Source of the DNA: Protonemura montana
Taxonomy: Eukaryota; Arthropoda; Insecta; Plecoptera; Nemouridae
Direction: 5' to 3'
DNA length: 64,000 nucleotides
Assembly (NCBI GenBank): GCA_947568835.1
Contig: OX387604.1
Span: forward strand, 22,721,076 to 22,785,075
The notes beneath the pieces are model-generated. The model searched no databases. It was not told the DNA's origin and saw nothing but the letters and a program-made list of their open reading frames with translations. Below, one piece after another: positions 1 to 11,900 of this stretch. How positions within the stretch are numbered: the first letter of the stretch is position 1; each line of letters begins with the position of its first letter. The position numbers were made by a program, and so were the translations under genes.

Positions 1-119
1 TAAAAAAATAAAAGTATATAATTTTGTATTTATCAATACATTTCAGTTTATAATCAATTTTAAGATCAGCCAAAGAAATGTAACTATCATGAAATTCTGA
101 AATCACAGTCGGATGATAT
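1..119. repeat. fragment related to 60600-60706
   Basis: This stretch aligns by eye with about 60600-60706, the DNA just beyond the tandem-domain ORF at 60689-61240. It marks the left end as a degenerate copy of the same repeat family. It is cut from the rest of the copy (489 onward) by the solo LTR at 120-488. No coding sequence is visible. Confidence 0.55.
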
Positions 120-488
120 TGTTACGACCAGAATTTAGACTGTTACTTTCGCTAGGCCGAAAGATCTCGCTTGGCAATGTGAGAGGTCTTAACTTGCCGG
201 GATATAAATGAAGTCCTACTTGGCCTGAAAGGTATATAATTATACGCTTATCAAAACTGTCGTACACCAGAAAAACCGTTCAACCCAGGAGCTGGTTTCT
301 CCCTGCCACACTTCCTGACCACATGAATACAGCTGGGCCATTTGGATGTTGCTGACGCTTATCGTGCAAACTCCTAACTGCACGCAACAACTCACCTAAG
401 CACCAACTGCAACCATGCAGTTCGCAAAAATATAAGCGATTTCGACTGTGTAGAAGAATCTATATCATCCCAATAACTGTCGTCAACA
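120..488 (-). mobile_element. solo LTR, family A (369 bp)
   Basis: The segment starts TGTTACGACC and ends GTCAACA, so it has the TG...CA ends of an LTR. Over about 360 bp it is closely similar to 17580-17941. Flanking tetramers are ATAT and ATTT, an imperfect target duplication. No internal retrotransposon DNA adjoins it, so it looks like a solo LTR left by LTR-LTR recombination. It interrupts the repeat that runs from 1-119 into 489 onward. On the minus strand part of it can be read as a DUF4371-like peptide (see findings). Confidence 0.7.
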
Positions 489-1622
489 ATTTTCTTTTCC
501 TTTAAATAAAACTGTGATTTTCTTTAAATTGTAAGAACTTATATCCGAATCGGTGATTTTACCGAGCCGCGAATGAAAAAACTACTTAAAACCACTAACG
601 GTTATCTGTATCTGTCGTCCATATTTTGTTGTAATTACTGCCCACTCATCGACGAGGAATGCTGTGTTTTCAGGCAGTTCATCGACTTTAGGGAATGTTA
701 CTACTTGCAGCTAGGGAAATGTTTTTGGCGATGTTAACCTCAAACCTTAGAATTCTTTCAAAATTCCAATTACTGCCTTCCCTCTGAAAATTTGATTTTG
801 CCTTTGCAATCGACTCAAAAGCTTGATTGAATTGTTTATTGAACACGAAAGGTTTTAAGAGGGTGAAGTTATAACTTCTGAAGTATTGTGGCGATTCTTA
901 TGCCCCGGTATCTGCGTGGGGGGCGCAGCCGCGAGAGGGAATCGCATTCGCCTCAGGGATCGTTTTCTGGGACGGGCAGTTGCAGAGGGAAGCAGAAGGG
1001 TTCCTCTTCCCAGATCAAAGCGTCGTACCCCAAAGTAAAGACACGTTTATTTAAAAGTCCAGAGCACATTTCCTCACAGTAGGACTCCCGATAGTGTGCC
1101 CACCGATCGTGACGGGCCTCTCCCTCCCTGTGGGGCGGAGCTACGCGTACTTACGGTTGGCAGCACCTTGGTCGCAAGCAAACCACGCACCCAAACGGTC
1201 GAGTCACGGTGTTCGGTCCGGTCCGGGTGTCGTCTGTACGCGAGGCTGGGGTGGAGACGACTCGTCGGTAAGGCGGTCGAGTCGGTGAGGCGGTGAGGGC
1301 CCAAGAGAGCGATCGAACGGTCCCGCTGATCGCATGCAGGGAGGAATTACATGGTCAGCGGGACCTGCTCCTGGATGTCCAGGCAACCCGCCCTTTAGTA
1401 ACGTGCGACGGGTTGCCTACCCCTTCAGGTTGGGGGACGCTTGGCTCTTCTCGCTACGATGAGTAAATGGTCCTCATCGTAACAGTATGGTGATGACTTG
1501 CTTTGCTCGTCTACCACAATTTTAGTGAAGAGTCGAAAAATTGTAATGTTCCATTTAACGCCGTGGAATTTAGAAATATTCTCCATTAATCTAATTTCAA
1601 TATCATTTTTTTTATCAGCCAA
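489..1622 (-). pseudogene. broken multicopy protein gene, split by a solo LTR
   Basis: On the minus strand an open frame runs from 1622 to 1489. If the LTR at 887-1484 and one GTAT duplicate are removed, it continues without a stop from 882 to about 705. One frame step later comes a single copy of the domain seen in tandem at 60689-61240 (motif DELPENTAFLVDEW, about 530-720), interrupted by an in-frame stop. The part around FERILRFEVNIAKN recalls a motif in multicopy arthropod proteins linked to Maverick-like elements; that is recollection, not a search result. Overall it is a degenerate, LTR-interrupted gene copy. Confidence 0.5.
887..1484. mobile_element. solo LTR, family C (598 bp)
   Basis: The segment begins TGTGGCGATT and ends CATCGTAACA, giving TG...CA ends. 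It is flanked by an exact 4-bp target duplication, GTAT at 883-886 and at 1485-1488. A close copy lies at 59887-60452 and a diverged partial copy at 30778-31105. Short frames inside it are incidental. It splits the minus-strand frame of the surrounding pseudogene. Confidence 0.85.
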
Positions 1623-2867
1623 TTACGTTAAAACATCGATACGACCATCTGGAATTTTGAACGTGTATGTTTGAACGCTACTGTTTAGTGCAGATTTTAA
1701 AAGTTTTCCCCTACCTATTTAATTTAAAATTTGTTAAGGATGTTGTTGATTATGAGTTGGTGGTGCTCTCGAAGTCGATGGTTGTGGATGATTATCAACG
1801 TTATCGTGGCTGGCATAATGAGTCGGTATCTTATCCTCAATCACGCGTCATGCGCGTATGGTGTCCTGTAATAAACGTCCATGTAGTACACTGACGAGCC
1901 AAAAATTCATGATGCATTTTTGCATTTTGTGGGATTCCAAAAGAATTAAAAAATTCTCCTCTTCTGACTTTGTCGATGTGAAATGGTTCTCAATGCGAGC
2001 CAGACTTGTTACTTGGAATTGTGTTCGCTATTGATGCACAGTTTGGATGATGGAAAGTTCGATGCAAATAGTAAACAGCGAATACGCTACAAAATAATAA
2101 ACTTTTGAACTTTTTACATAACACGACTTCTCCAAGGTGTAGTGAATTCATGACTTTGAAGCGAATTTTGCAGTGCGATGACTTGAAATGATTTTATTTC
2201 TATCCCAAATCGTTATTATGATCAGTCATCGACATCAATAACTAACTAAAGTAGCGAAGGGGTGAAATATATTTCTAGTTTACTAAATATTATCTCTGTT
2301 AACAATAAAAATAGAACATGTTTATTAACATTTCTATCTCTAATTATTTCCATTGAACTATCATTTTCGGAATAAAAAATCATATCTACGTGTTGAATTG
2401 AACCTCCAATCGGAATGACCCGTATCTCTGTATAGACCAATGAGTTGAGCTCACCGATTGGTCAGCGGTCAGGTAAAAAAAAAGTAAGAAAATATCCATG
2501 AGCGTATTCCTCGCGAGATATGTAATTTCCATTGTCCTGATCATTAATGCCTGTCCCTTCAAACAATTTCATATAAATTTATAAATCAGGCTGAAAAGCT
2601 GTGGTAGGAATTTGTTGTGAATCTACATACAATTGTAGAAAATTCAAATCATGGTTTTCAAAGAAAACGGGATTTCCCCCAAAATCTCATTTGAACGCAG
2701 CATTTGAAACCGATCTAATCGCAACTCGTTGAATTGACGTCTCTAAATATATTTGATCAATAGTTCTAGATATGACTCCAGCAGGGATTTTAATATTTTA
2801 CATTTCTTATGTACTACTTCTGACACCAATTTAGCCAACCACGGTTTATGCTTGCGCAAAAAAAAAC
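1623..2867. other. no recognisable gene
   Basis: AT-rich DNA with only short frames that resemble nothing I know. No LTR ends, RNA gene or splice-framed exon is evident. Confidence 0.4.
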
Positions 2868-4293
2868 ATATTATTATGTTTTTTATATTTTATGAAAAAA
2901 AATTTACTAAGATAATTGTTTAGTGTATTTTTATCATTTTTTATGTTACGTAGGTGTTTTCCCAGAAATTTTTTTAACATCAGCAGTTTTTCCACAGATC
3001 AATGACCTCCTCCTAAAAATTGTGTTTATTTGGGTTTAATTTCGCACTGTTTTGACAACTGCCTTGCGGCACTGCGGCACTGCGGTAGCTTCAAAGGAAA
3101 CAAAATGTGTTATAATTTTCTTAGCTAGTTAGAGTTCTTTGAACATTTTGTGACGACCAGTCACTTACTAGTCGTATTACTACTACTAGACAAATACAAG
3201 ACGTATTTTAAACTTACTCACCCGAACCCGTGACCCAAAGACGAAGCACCTTGATAGTACATTTTTTTTTCTGATGTGCTATCGAAAACGTACTACGAAA
3301 CACTACTAAAAACGTACTATCGAAATTATTCAGATTCTACGGATTACTGATTTACATTCAGGCAATCCCATTCTTCTAGGTCATGTTCCAGTCTCTTGAA
3401 GACTAGTCTTTCATAGATTTTCGCCATGACGTCAAGAAGACATATTGGCCTCTATCTCAATTTGTCGGTATCCTTTTTCGCTAAGGTGGCTATCATCCAC
3501 TTAGCCGGGGAAAACTCCCCTCTGAAGGAGGCCTTTCATCAATACGGTTGCGGCATTGGTTTCTTTCCGCAGGAACTGGAAATTTGCCGTCGATATTAGA
3601 CGATATTTGAAGTCATCTCCTGGAACATCCCTTTGACGATCTTGTAAGCCTTCCCCCACGGGTCTGTTTCCAGCAGTGTCCCACGGCGACTTCTTGGTTG
3701 AGTGCTTAGTGCTATCTCCTTAGTGCTTTGTAGCCTCTTTATATTTATTCCGTGCCTATAGTACCTTCGAGGATCAGGTTTCCCCCCCCCCCCCCTTCTC
3801 CCCCCCTACTTACTGGTAAGTCTTCTTTATGTAACGTCTTGAATGCGTTAACGTCTCAGCGTTAGCGCTATAAACTATGATGATAGATGAAGGAGATGTG
3901 GATGAAGATAAATTACCAACAGGTCTTTAGATATTGGTTTAAATGCACGTCAGACGTGACGAGGCGCTTGTTTGATGTTAGAAGGTTGGAACCTAGCTGC
4001 ACTCTGCCGGCTTGGGCGCCTTCCCCCGAAACACCAGCCTCTGCCGTCATGCTAGTGTCTAGTCAGCAGTCTCTGCTGTAAAGGAAAAGCAAGTTCTAGG
4101 TTGCTAGGTTGGCAAGGTTTGCAAGGTAGTTCTAGGTTGGCTATAGTATGTAAGCTCCGCGTTACATTCATTTCGCCAGGCAAGCTTTCCAGCGAGTACG
4201 AACCTCCTCGTACCAACAGTGTAGTGGTCTTCTTTTCCCCTCGGGCCGTCTCAAGAGACACGTTCTATTCAGGATCTTTTGAATGTCTTTTGC
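2868..4293. repeat. 1.4-kb dispersed repeat containing LINE remnants (copy 1)
   Basis: The segment is collinear with 57908-59300 over its whole length with scattered substitutions and small indels. Both copies start with an AT-rich palindromic motif (ACATATTATTATGT), contain a C-tract (3782-3795 here) and end at TTTTGAATGTCT. A degenerate reverse transcriptase segment on the minus strand lies inside (3370-3690). The matching ends suggest one old repeat unit, possibly a truncated non-LTR element with its flanks. Confidence 0.75.
3370..3690 (-). pseudogene. non-LTR retrotransposon reverse transcriptase fragment
   Basis: Minus-strand translation, moving between frames, gives PWGKAYKIV, MFQEMTSN, PAKWMIATLAKKDTDKLR and RPICLLDVMAKIYERLV. 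These resemble the conserved start of the reverse transcriptase domain of Jockey/R1-like LINEs (assignment from memory of the family). Stops and frame changes show it is dead. The same fragment recurs at 58390-58695. Confidence 0.7.
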
Positions 4294-4576
4294 AACTACT
4301 CCATCGAAGACTACTATCAACAACTATCCTTCATCGATTACCCCCACCAATTACCTAACTAACAACTTAACTTGATATCCAACTATCAATATGGCTGAAA
4401 CCCGTAAAAAAACATTGCCCCCCTCTCTGAAATGCTGGGACGTCAAGTTGATAAAAGGAGGACATTGTAAGGAAGAAGGCGACATTGTATGTTCCTGGTA
4501 CAGGTACAGGGAACTGGTACAGGGAAAATCACCCACGAAGGAAATGAATGGCTTGAACTGGTGCCTGTCGTGATAG
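4294..4576 (+). other. spacer with one unassigned 60-codon ORF
   Basis: This lies between the end of the dispersed repeat and the env fragment. A plus-strand ORF (4391-4573) starts MAETRKKTLPPSLKCWDV; I do not recognise it and nothing supports its expression. The rest shows no signal. Confidence 0.3.
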
Positions 4577-5131
4577 TCATAAAGCACTACTCGCTTCAAC
4601 TATGGCTTTGAGCCGGGAATCATCCGTGACCGGCGGGTTGACTATCTCACAGGGATGAGCTATGACTGTCACTGGTGGCGGATAAGGAAACTGTTTATCT
4701 TTCCTGCGTGAGATAAAGCGTCGAACAACGAAGTAACTACACAGTCCGAGTAAGATGAAGCCGACTGAAATGAAGGCCTGACGACCACCCGCGCGTCGTG
4801 ACTCTGCTAACGCAAGCAACATATCTTTATCACGCTGTATCTTTATACCAGGCGCTGTAGGACTCTGATTCAATGCGTCATTCAACAATGACGTTATCGT
4901 ACTCTTGAAAGAAATATCAGATTTCGAGTGCTCCAACAATGTTCTTAAAAGTTCCTCATGGTTTTGAAGCGTCACTTGAGGAGGAAAGAATTTCTGTTCA
5001 AAAGGTTCAAGATGTGTGATATAATTAAAATGAGGCAAAAAAATATGTCCCTTTGCTAGAGCCGAACACCGAGGCTGTAACCACAACGTACCAGTACCGG
5101 AAATCGTGGTTGTATATTCCAATTCTAACAC
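4577..5131 (-). pseudogene. C-terminal fragment of a gypsy env (F-type) gene
   Basis: The frame has no ATG at its beginning and is bounded upstream by TGA, so it is a truncated gene tail. Over the stretch GHIFLPHFNYITHLEPFEQ it aligns with the membrane-proximal ectodomain of the intact env at 6887-8826 (LLPHFNALTKLTPEN there). It also has a single hydrophobic membrane segment (FISVGFILLGLCSYFVV) followed by a basic RRFISRRKDK tail. It is clearly divergent from the intact env and belongs to another element, probably the older gypsy copy whose gag lies at 16409-17434. Confidence 0.75.
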
Positions 5132-5404
5132 TCATCAGACCACACAAACTTTACATCTCTCTTCGTGAGATTCGTCAAAGGCACCGTTAACTTACTGCAG
5201 TGATCAATGAACTTTTTTTTTTTTTTTTAAGGTGGAGAACGCTCATGCGCACTGACAAAGTGGTATTTGTCTTTACTGTGTCAGTAGTGTGGGACTCGCT
5301 GGCTGCCAACGCCTACCTAGTAAACTCCACCATCCAACCCTGCCCTAGGTACCGCCGCTAGGCATTGCTTCCAGAGCAGGGTGGTCCTCTTCTGCTGGGA
5401 GGGC
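5132..5404. other. remnant of the host element between env fragment and insertion site
   Basis: On the minus strand this holds a 16-17-base A tract (about 5213-5229) upstream of the env fragment, an arrangement also seen upstream of the intact env (8859-8882). No long open frame is present. It ends at the TTAT duplication made by insertion of the intact element. Confidence 0.4.
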
Positions 5405-5408
5405 TTAT

Positions 5409-5797
5409 TGTTAGCCGTCGCTCAAGTATGGTAACGGCGAGCGGTCGGGAGAGCGACGGTTTACATAAAAATAGGGGGAAGTGTGTAGGAGCTGGAGCAC
5501 TTGGAGGAAAGGTAATGGAATAGAGTAACTGGATTTAAATTGAACGCAAACTTTAATTTATTGAAGGAAAGATAATTATAATAAATTGGTAGGAGTGAAT
5601 GAAGTAGTCTGATAGGTGTCTACTCTAAGGGATCTAGATAGCGTCTCCTCTATTCTTTCTCTCCTCTTGGTCCAGTAGGTAGTTGTTATCGGTCTAGGGT
5701 ACTGAGTAGTGGGGGGGCATGCTGTGATTGGCTGATAATGACGTCATAGGTGAGATGGGCAAGAGGTACAGATGTGCCCTGTTAACAACTGTTAACA
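5409..5797 (-). mobile_element. 3' LTR of the intact gypsy element
   Basis: 389 bp; on the minus strand it begins TGTTAACAG and ends CTAACA. It matches the LTR at 15257-15645 except for one C/T difference at position 8 of the plus-strand orientation. A minus-strand AATAAA lies at 5557-5562 as a candidate polyadenylation signal. Confidence 0.95.
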
Positions 5798-5811
5798 TTC
5801 CACCCCCCTTT
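5798..5811 (-). promoter_or_regulatory. polypurine tract of the intact element
   Basis: On the minus strand this reads AAAGGGGGGTGGAA and ends exactly at the TG of the 3' LTR. That is the expected sequence type and position for the plus-strand DNA primer. Confidence 0.9.
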
Positions 5812-6886
5812 GAGGAAGGGTCCAAGATAAAAAAAATTTACAGTGGTGGTTACATAAAACTGGTTACGATAAAGGTTAACATTGCAAAAATGGAAAAAAG
5901 GGCTCGATACATTGCAAAGGGGTGAATTGAATTCTCGCTATGAGTGTAAGTCTGGAGCAACTCTACCTACTGGGCGCAAGGGTAAATTGAAACGGTAATA
6001 ACATTAATTGAATTGGTATAATGCATAAATATTCCGACTTGGAATAATTATTGGAAAGCTAATCGGTGCCAGCTTGGGAACAATGAGCACCGTATAGACC
6101 ATGAAATTGGTAAAATTGACAAAACAAGTTGAATATAATGGAAATAATACAATATAATCTAAAATATGAGATAAGTATGCTCTACCTCTTATATCGTGGT
6201 GTAAGTGAATGAAAGGAAAAGCCAATCGGCGTGACGCTACAGAATCTATATGAAATTGGAAAACTTTGGAAAACGTACTAACGCACACATCTAACGGTTG
6301 ACCGAACGAGACGGGCACACGCAACACACGGCACTTAGCTAGTTTCTGACTCTGGCTCACACGAAAATACGTGACGGGCACCTCTTATCGCACTGGACCT
6401 GGCTTGGCTATTGGAGTTTATGGTGACGCGAAACGTCGAGACGAGATTTCTGTATTGCAAATTGGTGGAGTGTCGACATTCTTCTGCCCGCACTCACGGA
6501 AGGGTCCGGCGGTTCGGCTTACAGTTTTCTCTTGGCGACGGGCGAGGGAACGTTTACTCCACTCGACGCGGTTGTAGTGTTGCTGCTTTTGGTGGTGCTG
6601 GGTGTAGAAATTGGAAACTCGCCAGGCTTGTCGGCTCGGGGGTCCTTTAGGTGTGCGTTGGGTGTCATCGTGGCCGTCAGGAGTCAGTGTGGCGGCCTCA
6701 TCCGTTGGTCAGGCCGTGGATGGTCTTTGTACGGTGGAATAACTAGAACAGAAATTTCACTTGCGCCAGTATACAAGGGTAGGTAACAGGTAGGCGAACA
6801 AAAGGTTCGTATGCCGAAAACTATAACTATTATGTACTTATGTAGTCAATTTTTTTTTTTTTTTTTTTGTGTGTTTGGGTTGTAGG
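5812..6886 (-). other. 3' non-coding region of the intact element
   Basis: About 1.1 kb separate the env stop from the polypurine tract. A T19 run (6850-6868), an A tract on the element strand, begins 18 nt past the env stop. The longest minus-strand frame here (6004-6381, 125 codons) has no recognisable similarity. I do not call it a gene. Confidence 0.5.
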
Positions 6887-8826
6887 TCAGTTTTGGGTTG
6901 ATTGTATGATTCGAGTGACTCGAGGGGGAGGAGGATGTGGGCGATCAGTTTCGCTGGTACCTTGGGGTTCTTGAACTACCTCGATCTGCACAGGAGGTGG
7001 CGTTAGTGCCAATTTGGCGCATCGACAAATTTTGACAATAGCTATTATAGATGCGACTAAAAACAGCAGGGAGTAGACCGAATAGTTGGTGTAGGAATGG
7101 ATGAGGTTTGAATATTCTGTCGCGTGCTTTTCGTTTAATTCTGCGATTAGGTTTCTTATGTGCTGAACGTGCATCCCCGAATCAATGGGACTTAAATTTG
7201 ACGTTCTATTAAGGATGGTGGTCAGCCGCGTGAAAGTTCTAGAAGACCTTGGATCAGAGGAGTTGAGTTCTGTTGCAAATTCTGGTACATTAATAGGAGG
7301 GATAGCGGGAATGAAGAATCTGTTGTTTTCTGGTGTTAATTTTGTCAAGGCGTTGAAGTGGGGTAGGAGGTTGATGCCTACAGCCGTCGCCATGCACTGG
7401 TGGTCGAGGTGCAAGATGCCTGTGTTGGCGATCTCTGCGTGCGTGATTCGGATTGGTTCGCCAGCTTTTGTGAGACATTTTATTAGGATTTTTGTGGGAT
7501 GAGGGACACTGTACACCCATTGGGTTGAATCCTTCGAGGCGTAGTACACCGGGAGAGGATTCTGGATAATGAATTTCGGACATAGGGACGCTGTGTCTGT
7601 TTCGTGACCCATGAAAAGAGCGGAAAGGCAATCTTTTCCTGGGGGTTCTTGTACTTGGCGTCTCGGATTGCAGATGCGCACTTTGTCGCCGCGGCAATCG
7701 TTCAATTCGACCAAGTCCATAGAGAGGAATTTGTTGAGGTCGCGAGAAACAGCCAAGTAGGGATGGTCGGGGCGGATAAACATGAAATAATTTGTGGAAT
7801 TTACGCGTGTGGGGAGTTCGACGGCTTTGAAAAGGTCGTATTGACGACCTTGGGCGTGAAGGGGTAGTTGGATGAACAGTCTCAGCGAATTGTTGAAGGA
7901 TGTGGCGTGCACGGTTGCGATTGAATAGTACAGGGAGATCGCGTTAGGGTTTACAGGGGTCATGAATGATAACGATTCCGGTAGTAGGGGGTAGATTGAG
8001 GTCATTGCTTTAAAAAGGGTGGGTGGAGATATGAAATATGGGTCTAGCTGACCTAGCGACATAGGCCCCCATGCCCGCGAGAGCTGGATGATTTCGAGTT
8101 TGATGTGTGTCAAGACGGTTCGAAGCATTCTTAGATTTGAGCTGGTTGTAAAAAGGGTCATCATATTAGAGTAGACGCGGTCTTGATTGCGCCGAGCGTA
8201 ATCTAATTCTTTGGCCAGTAACGCTGTGCCTTCAATCAGTTTCTCGATGGTCTCTTTGTTCTCGGCGCTCGTGTGAGCCGCCTTTTCTATGAACGAGGCT
8301 TGTTCTTCTATGAGGTGTGTAATTTTTTTGGAGTTCAGTGAGGTTGAGGTTAATTTTGTATTAAGTTTTTCTATATCGCGAACTTCTGCTACTCCGAATA
8401 GCATTTTTAGGCTATGGCCGACAATATCGAGCGGTGCTCGTCTATTGCGGTTCTGTGAGGGGGTTATTGACAGCCTAAAGTCGTCGATGGACTTGATTAC
8501 ATCTTCGGCGTCTCTTTGTAGTTCCTGTCTCTCCTTGTCGATGAGGGCTTGTAGATGTGACCCTACTCGTGCCTCGTGCGAGTATTTGTGAAGTTGCTGT
8601 AGGAGGTCGTTCAGAGCGTCGATATAATGGTCGAAGGTAATATCTGTTACAATCGTCCATTTATCGCCGGATAGTGTAAAATCACCTTCGTGAATAAATA
8701 TCATCCCCTTGTTGAGGGGGCGAATTGGGGTTACCTTGTAGTCGGTCTCTGCTTCTACGATCCCGGCTGCTGGTGGAGGGAGTAGTATGCTGATGCAGCA
8801 TAACAGTACGAGGGCGCTGCCTACGC
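6887..8826 (-). CDS. env, main exon: F-type envelope fusion glycoprotein
   Basis: This exon encodes nearly all of an Env precursor of the errantivirus/baculovirus F class, which merges viral and cell membranes. The open frame runs from an acceptor at 8827-8828 to the stop at 6887. There is no ATG before a hydrophobic signal-peptide stretch (ALVLLCCISILL) that only the upstream part of the exon provides, so translation must begin in another exon. Motifs in order: the signal peptide; a furin-type site RNRR followed by the hydrophobic APLDIVGHSLKMLFGVA; a coiled-coil-rich ectodomain; a membrane anchor near the C terminus (YSLLFLVASIIAIVKICRC); and a proline-rich cytoplasmic tail. With the proposed 22-nt leader exon (15104-15125) the total is 654 codons including the stop, exactly in frame. 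An internal ATG at 8704 would skip the signal peptide and is unlikely to be the true start. Confidence 0.92.
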
Positions 8827-8850
8827 CTAATTAAAGAATCGGAAACAGGC
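8827..8850 (-). promoter_or_regulatory. env 3' splice site
   Basis: On the minus strand this reads as a pyrimidine-rich run (CCTGTTTCCGATTCTTTAATT) ending in AG at 8828-8827. It lies about 75 nt after the pol stop. An in-frame TAA just before the AG closes the frame upstream, so env needs splicing to gain a start codon. A 24-base A tract (8859-8882) lies further upstream. Phase fits the donor at 15103. Confidence 0.8.
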
Positions 8851-8902
8851 TTTTAAGATTTTTTTTTTTTTTTTTTTTTTTTATACTAGACGTCTTGGGG
8901 AG

Positions 8903-11900
8903 TTACTGGGTGCTTCTATAATTTGTGTTTGTTGGTCTTGGGGTTGGGGGCGTCCGCTGGAAGATCCAGGGTTGGTCGTCAGCTTTGGCGACGCTGCGGA
9001 GGCGATATCTGTGGACTGGGGGTAGGTCTGGTGGAGGGGATGCGGCTTCGGGAGTGGAAACGGTGTCCTCGGGTGGCCCATGGGGGGGTTCGGGGAGCCG
9101 GTGTGGCATTTCGGGACTGCCTGCGCGCACTGCTGGATCCTCGTCCTGCGCCTCTACTTCGTAGTTTGGTTCTGGTACTGGGGTTGGTTCTGAGTCTGGC
9201 TCGGGGCCAGGTCGCTGAATCTCGGGGGTGTTGATCAGGCGTGAATGGAAACGCATGGGGATCGCCGGGAACTTCATCACGGGGTGAGCTAGGAGGGGTG
9301 GAACGGGTGGCAATTTCGTGACGTCGGCGTTTTCCGACTCAACTTTTGCGTCTTCGTCTGGTGACTTAAACAATTTGAGGCGATTTGCGTGGACTAATTT
9401 CTGCTTGTTTGTGGATAGGTTTTTGATTTTGAAAGTGACTGGTCCTGGGACGTCTATGATTTGCCAAGGTCCTGTGAATTTAGGCTTTAATTTCCTAGAT
9501 AAATTCGGTTTGCATGCCGGGTCGTCTAGAAGGACCTTGTCGTGGAGTTTAAACTGGACTGGGGCGGTCTTTTTGTCGAATTGGATTTTTTGTTTTTCTT
9601 GATAGTCCTGAAGGGTCTCGCGGACGATTTTAAAAGTTAGTCTCAACCGTTCGGCAACTTCTTCCGCGTAGTTGGTGTCGAGGTCGTGACGGACGCGTGA
9701 GGATCTGATTGTGCAATCAAACGGAAACTCGATCTCTCTCCCGAAAACTAGTTGATTAGGGGAGAAATTTTTTAACGCGGCGTGAACTGTGCTGTGGTAG
9801 GCCATTTTTACGAAGGGCAGATTAGTGTCCCAGTCGGAGTGCTGTTGATTCACAAGGGTTTGGAGGATGGCCTTCAACGAACGGTGCATTCTCTCCACTC
9901 TTCCATTCCCTGCGGGATGGTACGGGGTGGTTTGGATTTTTTTTATCTTCAACATCTTGCAAGTTTCTTTCATTACGGAGGAAATAAGATTCGCGCCCAT
10001 GTCTGATAGCAAAACTTGGGGTGCCCCATGCCTGGTGATTACGCCCGTCACGAATTTTCGGGCTATCGTGGTGGCCTTCGTGTCGGAAAGAGGGAAAATC
10101 TCTATGTACCTTGTAAATGCACATTGGAAGGTGAGGATGTATTTTCGGCCTTTATCGCTGACGGGTAAGGGTCCTACAATGTCACAACTCATGTGGCTAA
10201 AAGGTTGCAAGTTAACGGTAGCAAAGTTTTGAAGGGGTGCTTTCTTCTGGTGTGGAGATTTTTTGAACAACTGGCAAGTCACACATTGCTCGCAAAATTT
10301 TTTTACATCTTTGTGAATGGTGGGCCATATGAATCTAGCTCTAATGGCTTTGTATGTTTTTTCGAATCCTACATGACCTGCCATGGGGAGGTTGTGGTGG
10401 GTTGTCATGATTTTATGTTTTAGCGACGCAGGGACTACAAGTTGGTCGCTGTCATGTAATCCAGGGTTGTTTTTGAAAAGGAGTCCATCGTCGTCGAGAT
10501 AGTGATCGTCGCTTGAATTGGGGTCGTCGAGAAGGGTGTCGATTATCGGTCGTATCGCGATGTCGTGACGTTGCTCAAGTCGTAGTCTGTCTCTGTCTAT
10601 CACTGGCGTGTACTCTTCGTCATTTTCATCATCTTGAATCATGTTTACTGGTAGTGGTGGGGGAAGGCGTGATAGCCAGTCAGCGTTCGTATGGTGCCGG
10701 CCTGGTCTATGCTGTATCACGTAGTTATGATGTGCGAGCTGTAGGGCCCATCTGGCCAAACGAGATGTCGGGTCTTTCATGTTTTTGAGCCAAAGAAGGG
10801 ATGCGTGGTCTGTTATTGCTACGAAGGGGTGTTTTGCGCTGTGGAGGAAACAGTGGAAATATTTAACGCCCCATACCAAGGCTAAGCATTCGAGTTCTGT
10901 GGTGGTGTAATTCACTTCGTGTTTGTTTAACCCTCTGCTGGCGTATGCTACAGGGCGGATATCTCCATCCCTTAATTGAGATAAAATGACTCCTAGGGAT
11001 TTGTTTGACGCGTCGCACTCTAAAATGAATTGGTCGTCGAAATTGGGGTATATTAATAGTGAATCGCTAGTTAGGGCCGACCGCAGTTTTTCGAAATTCG
11101 TCTGGCACTCTTCGGACCAGATGAAAGGGGTGTTCTTTCGGGTCAGGAAGTTTAGGGGTGCGGCTAGTTCCGCACACGAAGGGATGAATTTAGCGTAGAA
11201 CATTATCGTACCGATAAATCTTTTGAGCGCTTTTACATCTTTTGGAGGTTGCATCGATTTGATGGTATGTAGCAGTTTCTCGTCCGGCTTGATACCCGAT
11301 TGAGAGACGACGTGGCCTAGGTAATTGGTCTCGGGTACGAGGAAATGACATTTGGAGGGCTTTAATTTCAAATTAGCATCGCGTATGCGGTCGAAGACTT
11401 TTCGTAAAACTGATAGGTGATTTAGGGTTGGGCCGTGGCTAAAACAAATGATGTCGTCCAAATAAACGCTAGCGTGATCGTTTAGGCCAGATATGAGGTT
11501 ATCGCAGAGTCTTTGCCAGCAAGCTCCGGAGTTCATCAACCCCATTGGTAACCTGCGAAATTTGAATGTGCCCCTAAAAGTGGCGAAGCTAGTCTTGTCT
11601 TGGCTGCCTTCTGCTACCTTCACTTGATGATATCCGCTTTGGAAGTCGAGTGTAGAAAAGGTTGATTGCGATTTAAGTTGGAACAAGGAGTCTTGGAGAT
11701 TAGGGAGGGGGTAGAAATCTCTTGTAGTGATGGCGTTTAGTTTTCGATAATCTATGCAAAGTCTTACACCTTCGGCCCCTGGTCCTCCTAATTTCTTGGA
11801 CACAAGTAGGCACGGGGATACCCATGCTGATTCTGACGGTTCGATTATCTCATCTTCCAACAGCTTATCAATCATCTCGTTGAGTACCTCCCGCTGCGTG

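Noticed and set aside
5233-5352. Plus-strand ORF with a signal-peptide-like start (MRTDKVVFVFTVSVV) after a T-rich acceptor-like run
   Set aside because: Only 39 codons, and it is opposite to the env fragment and element direction; no domain or partner exon.
6004-6381. 125-codon minus-strand ORF in the 3' region of the intact element, considered as an accessory gene
   Set aside because: No splice signal, motif or second copy supports it.
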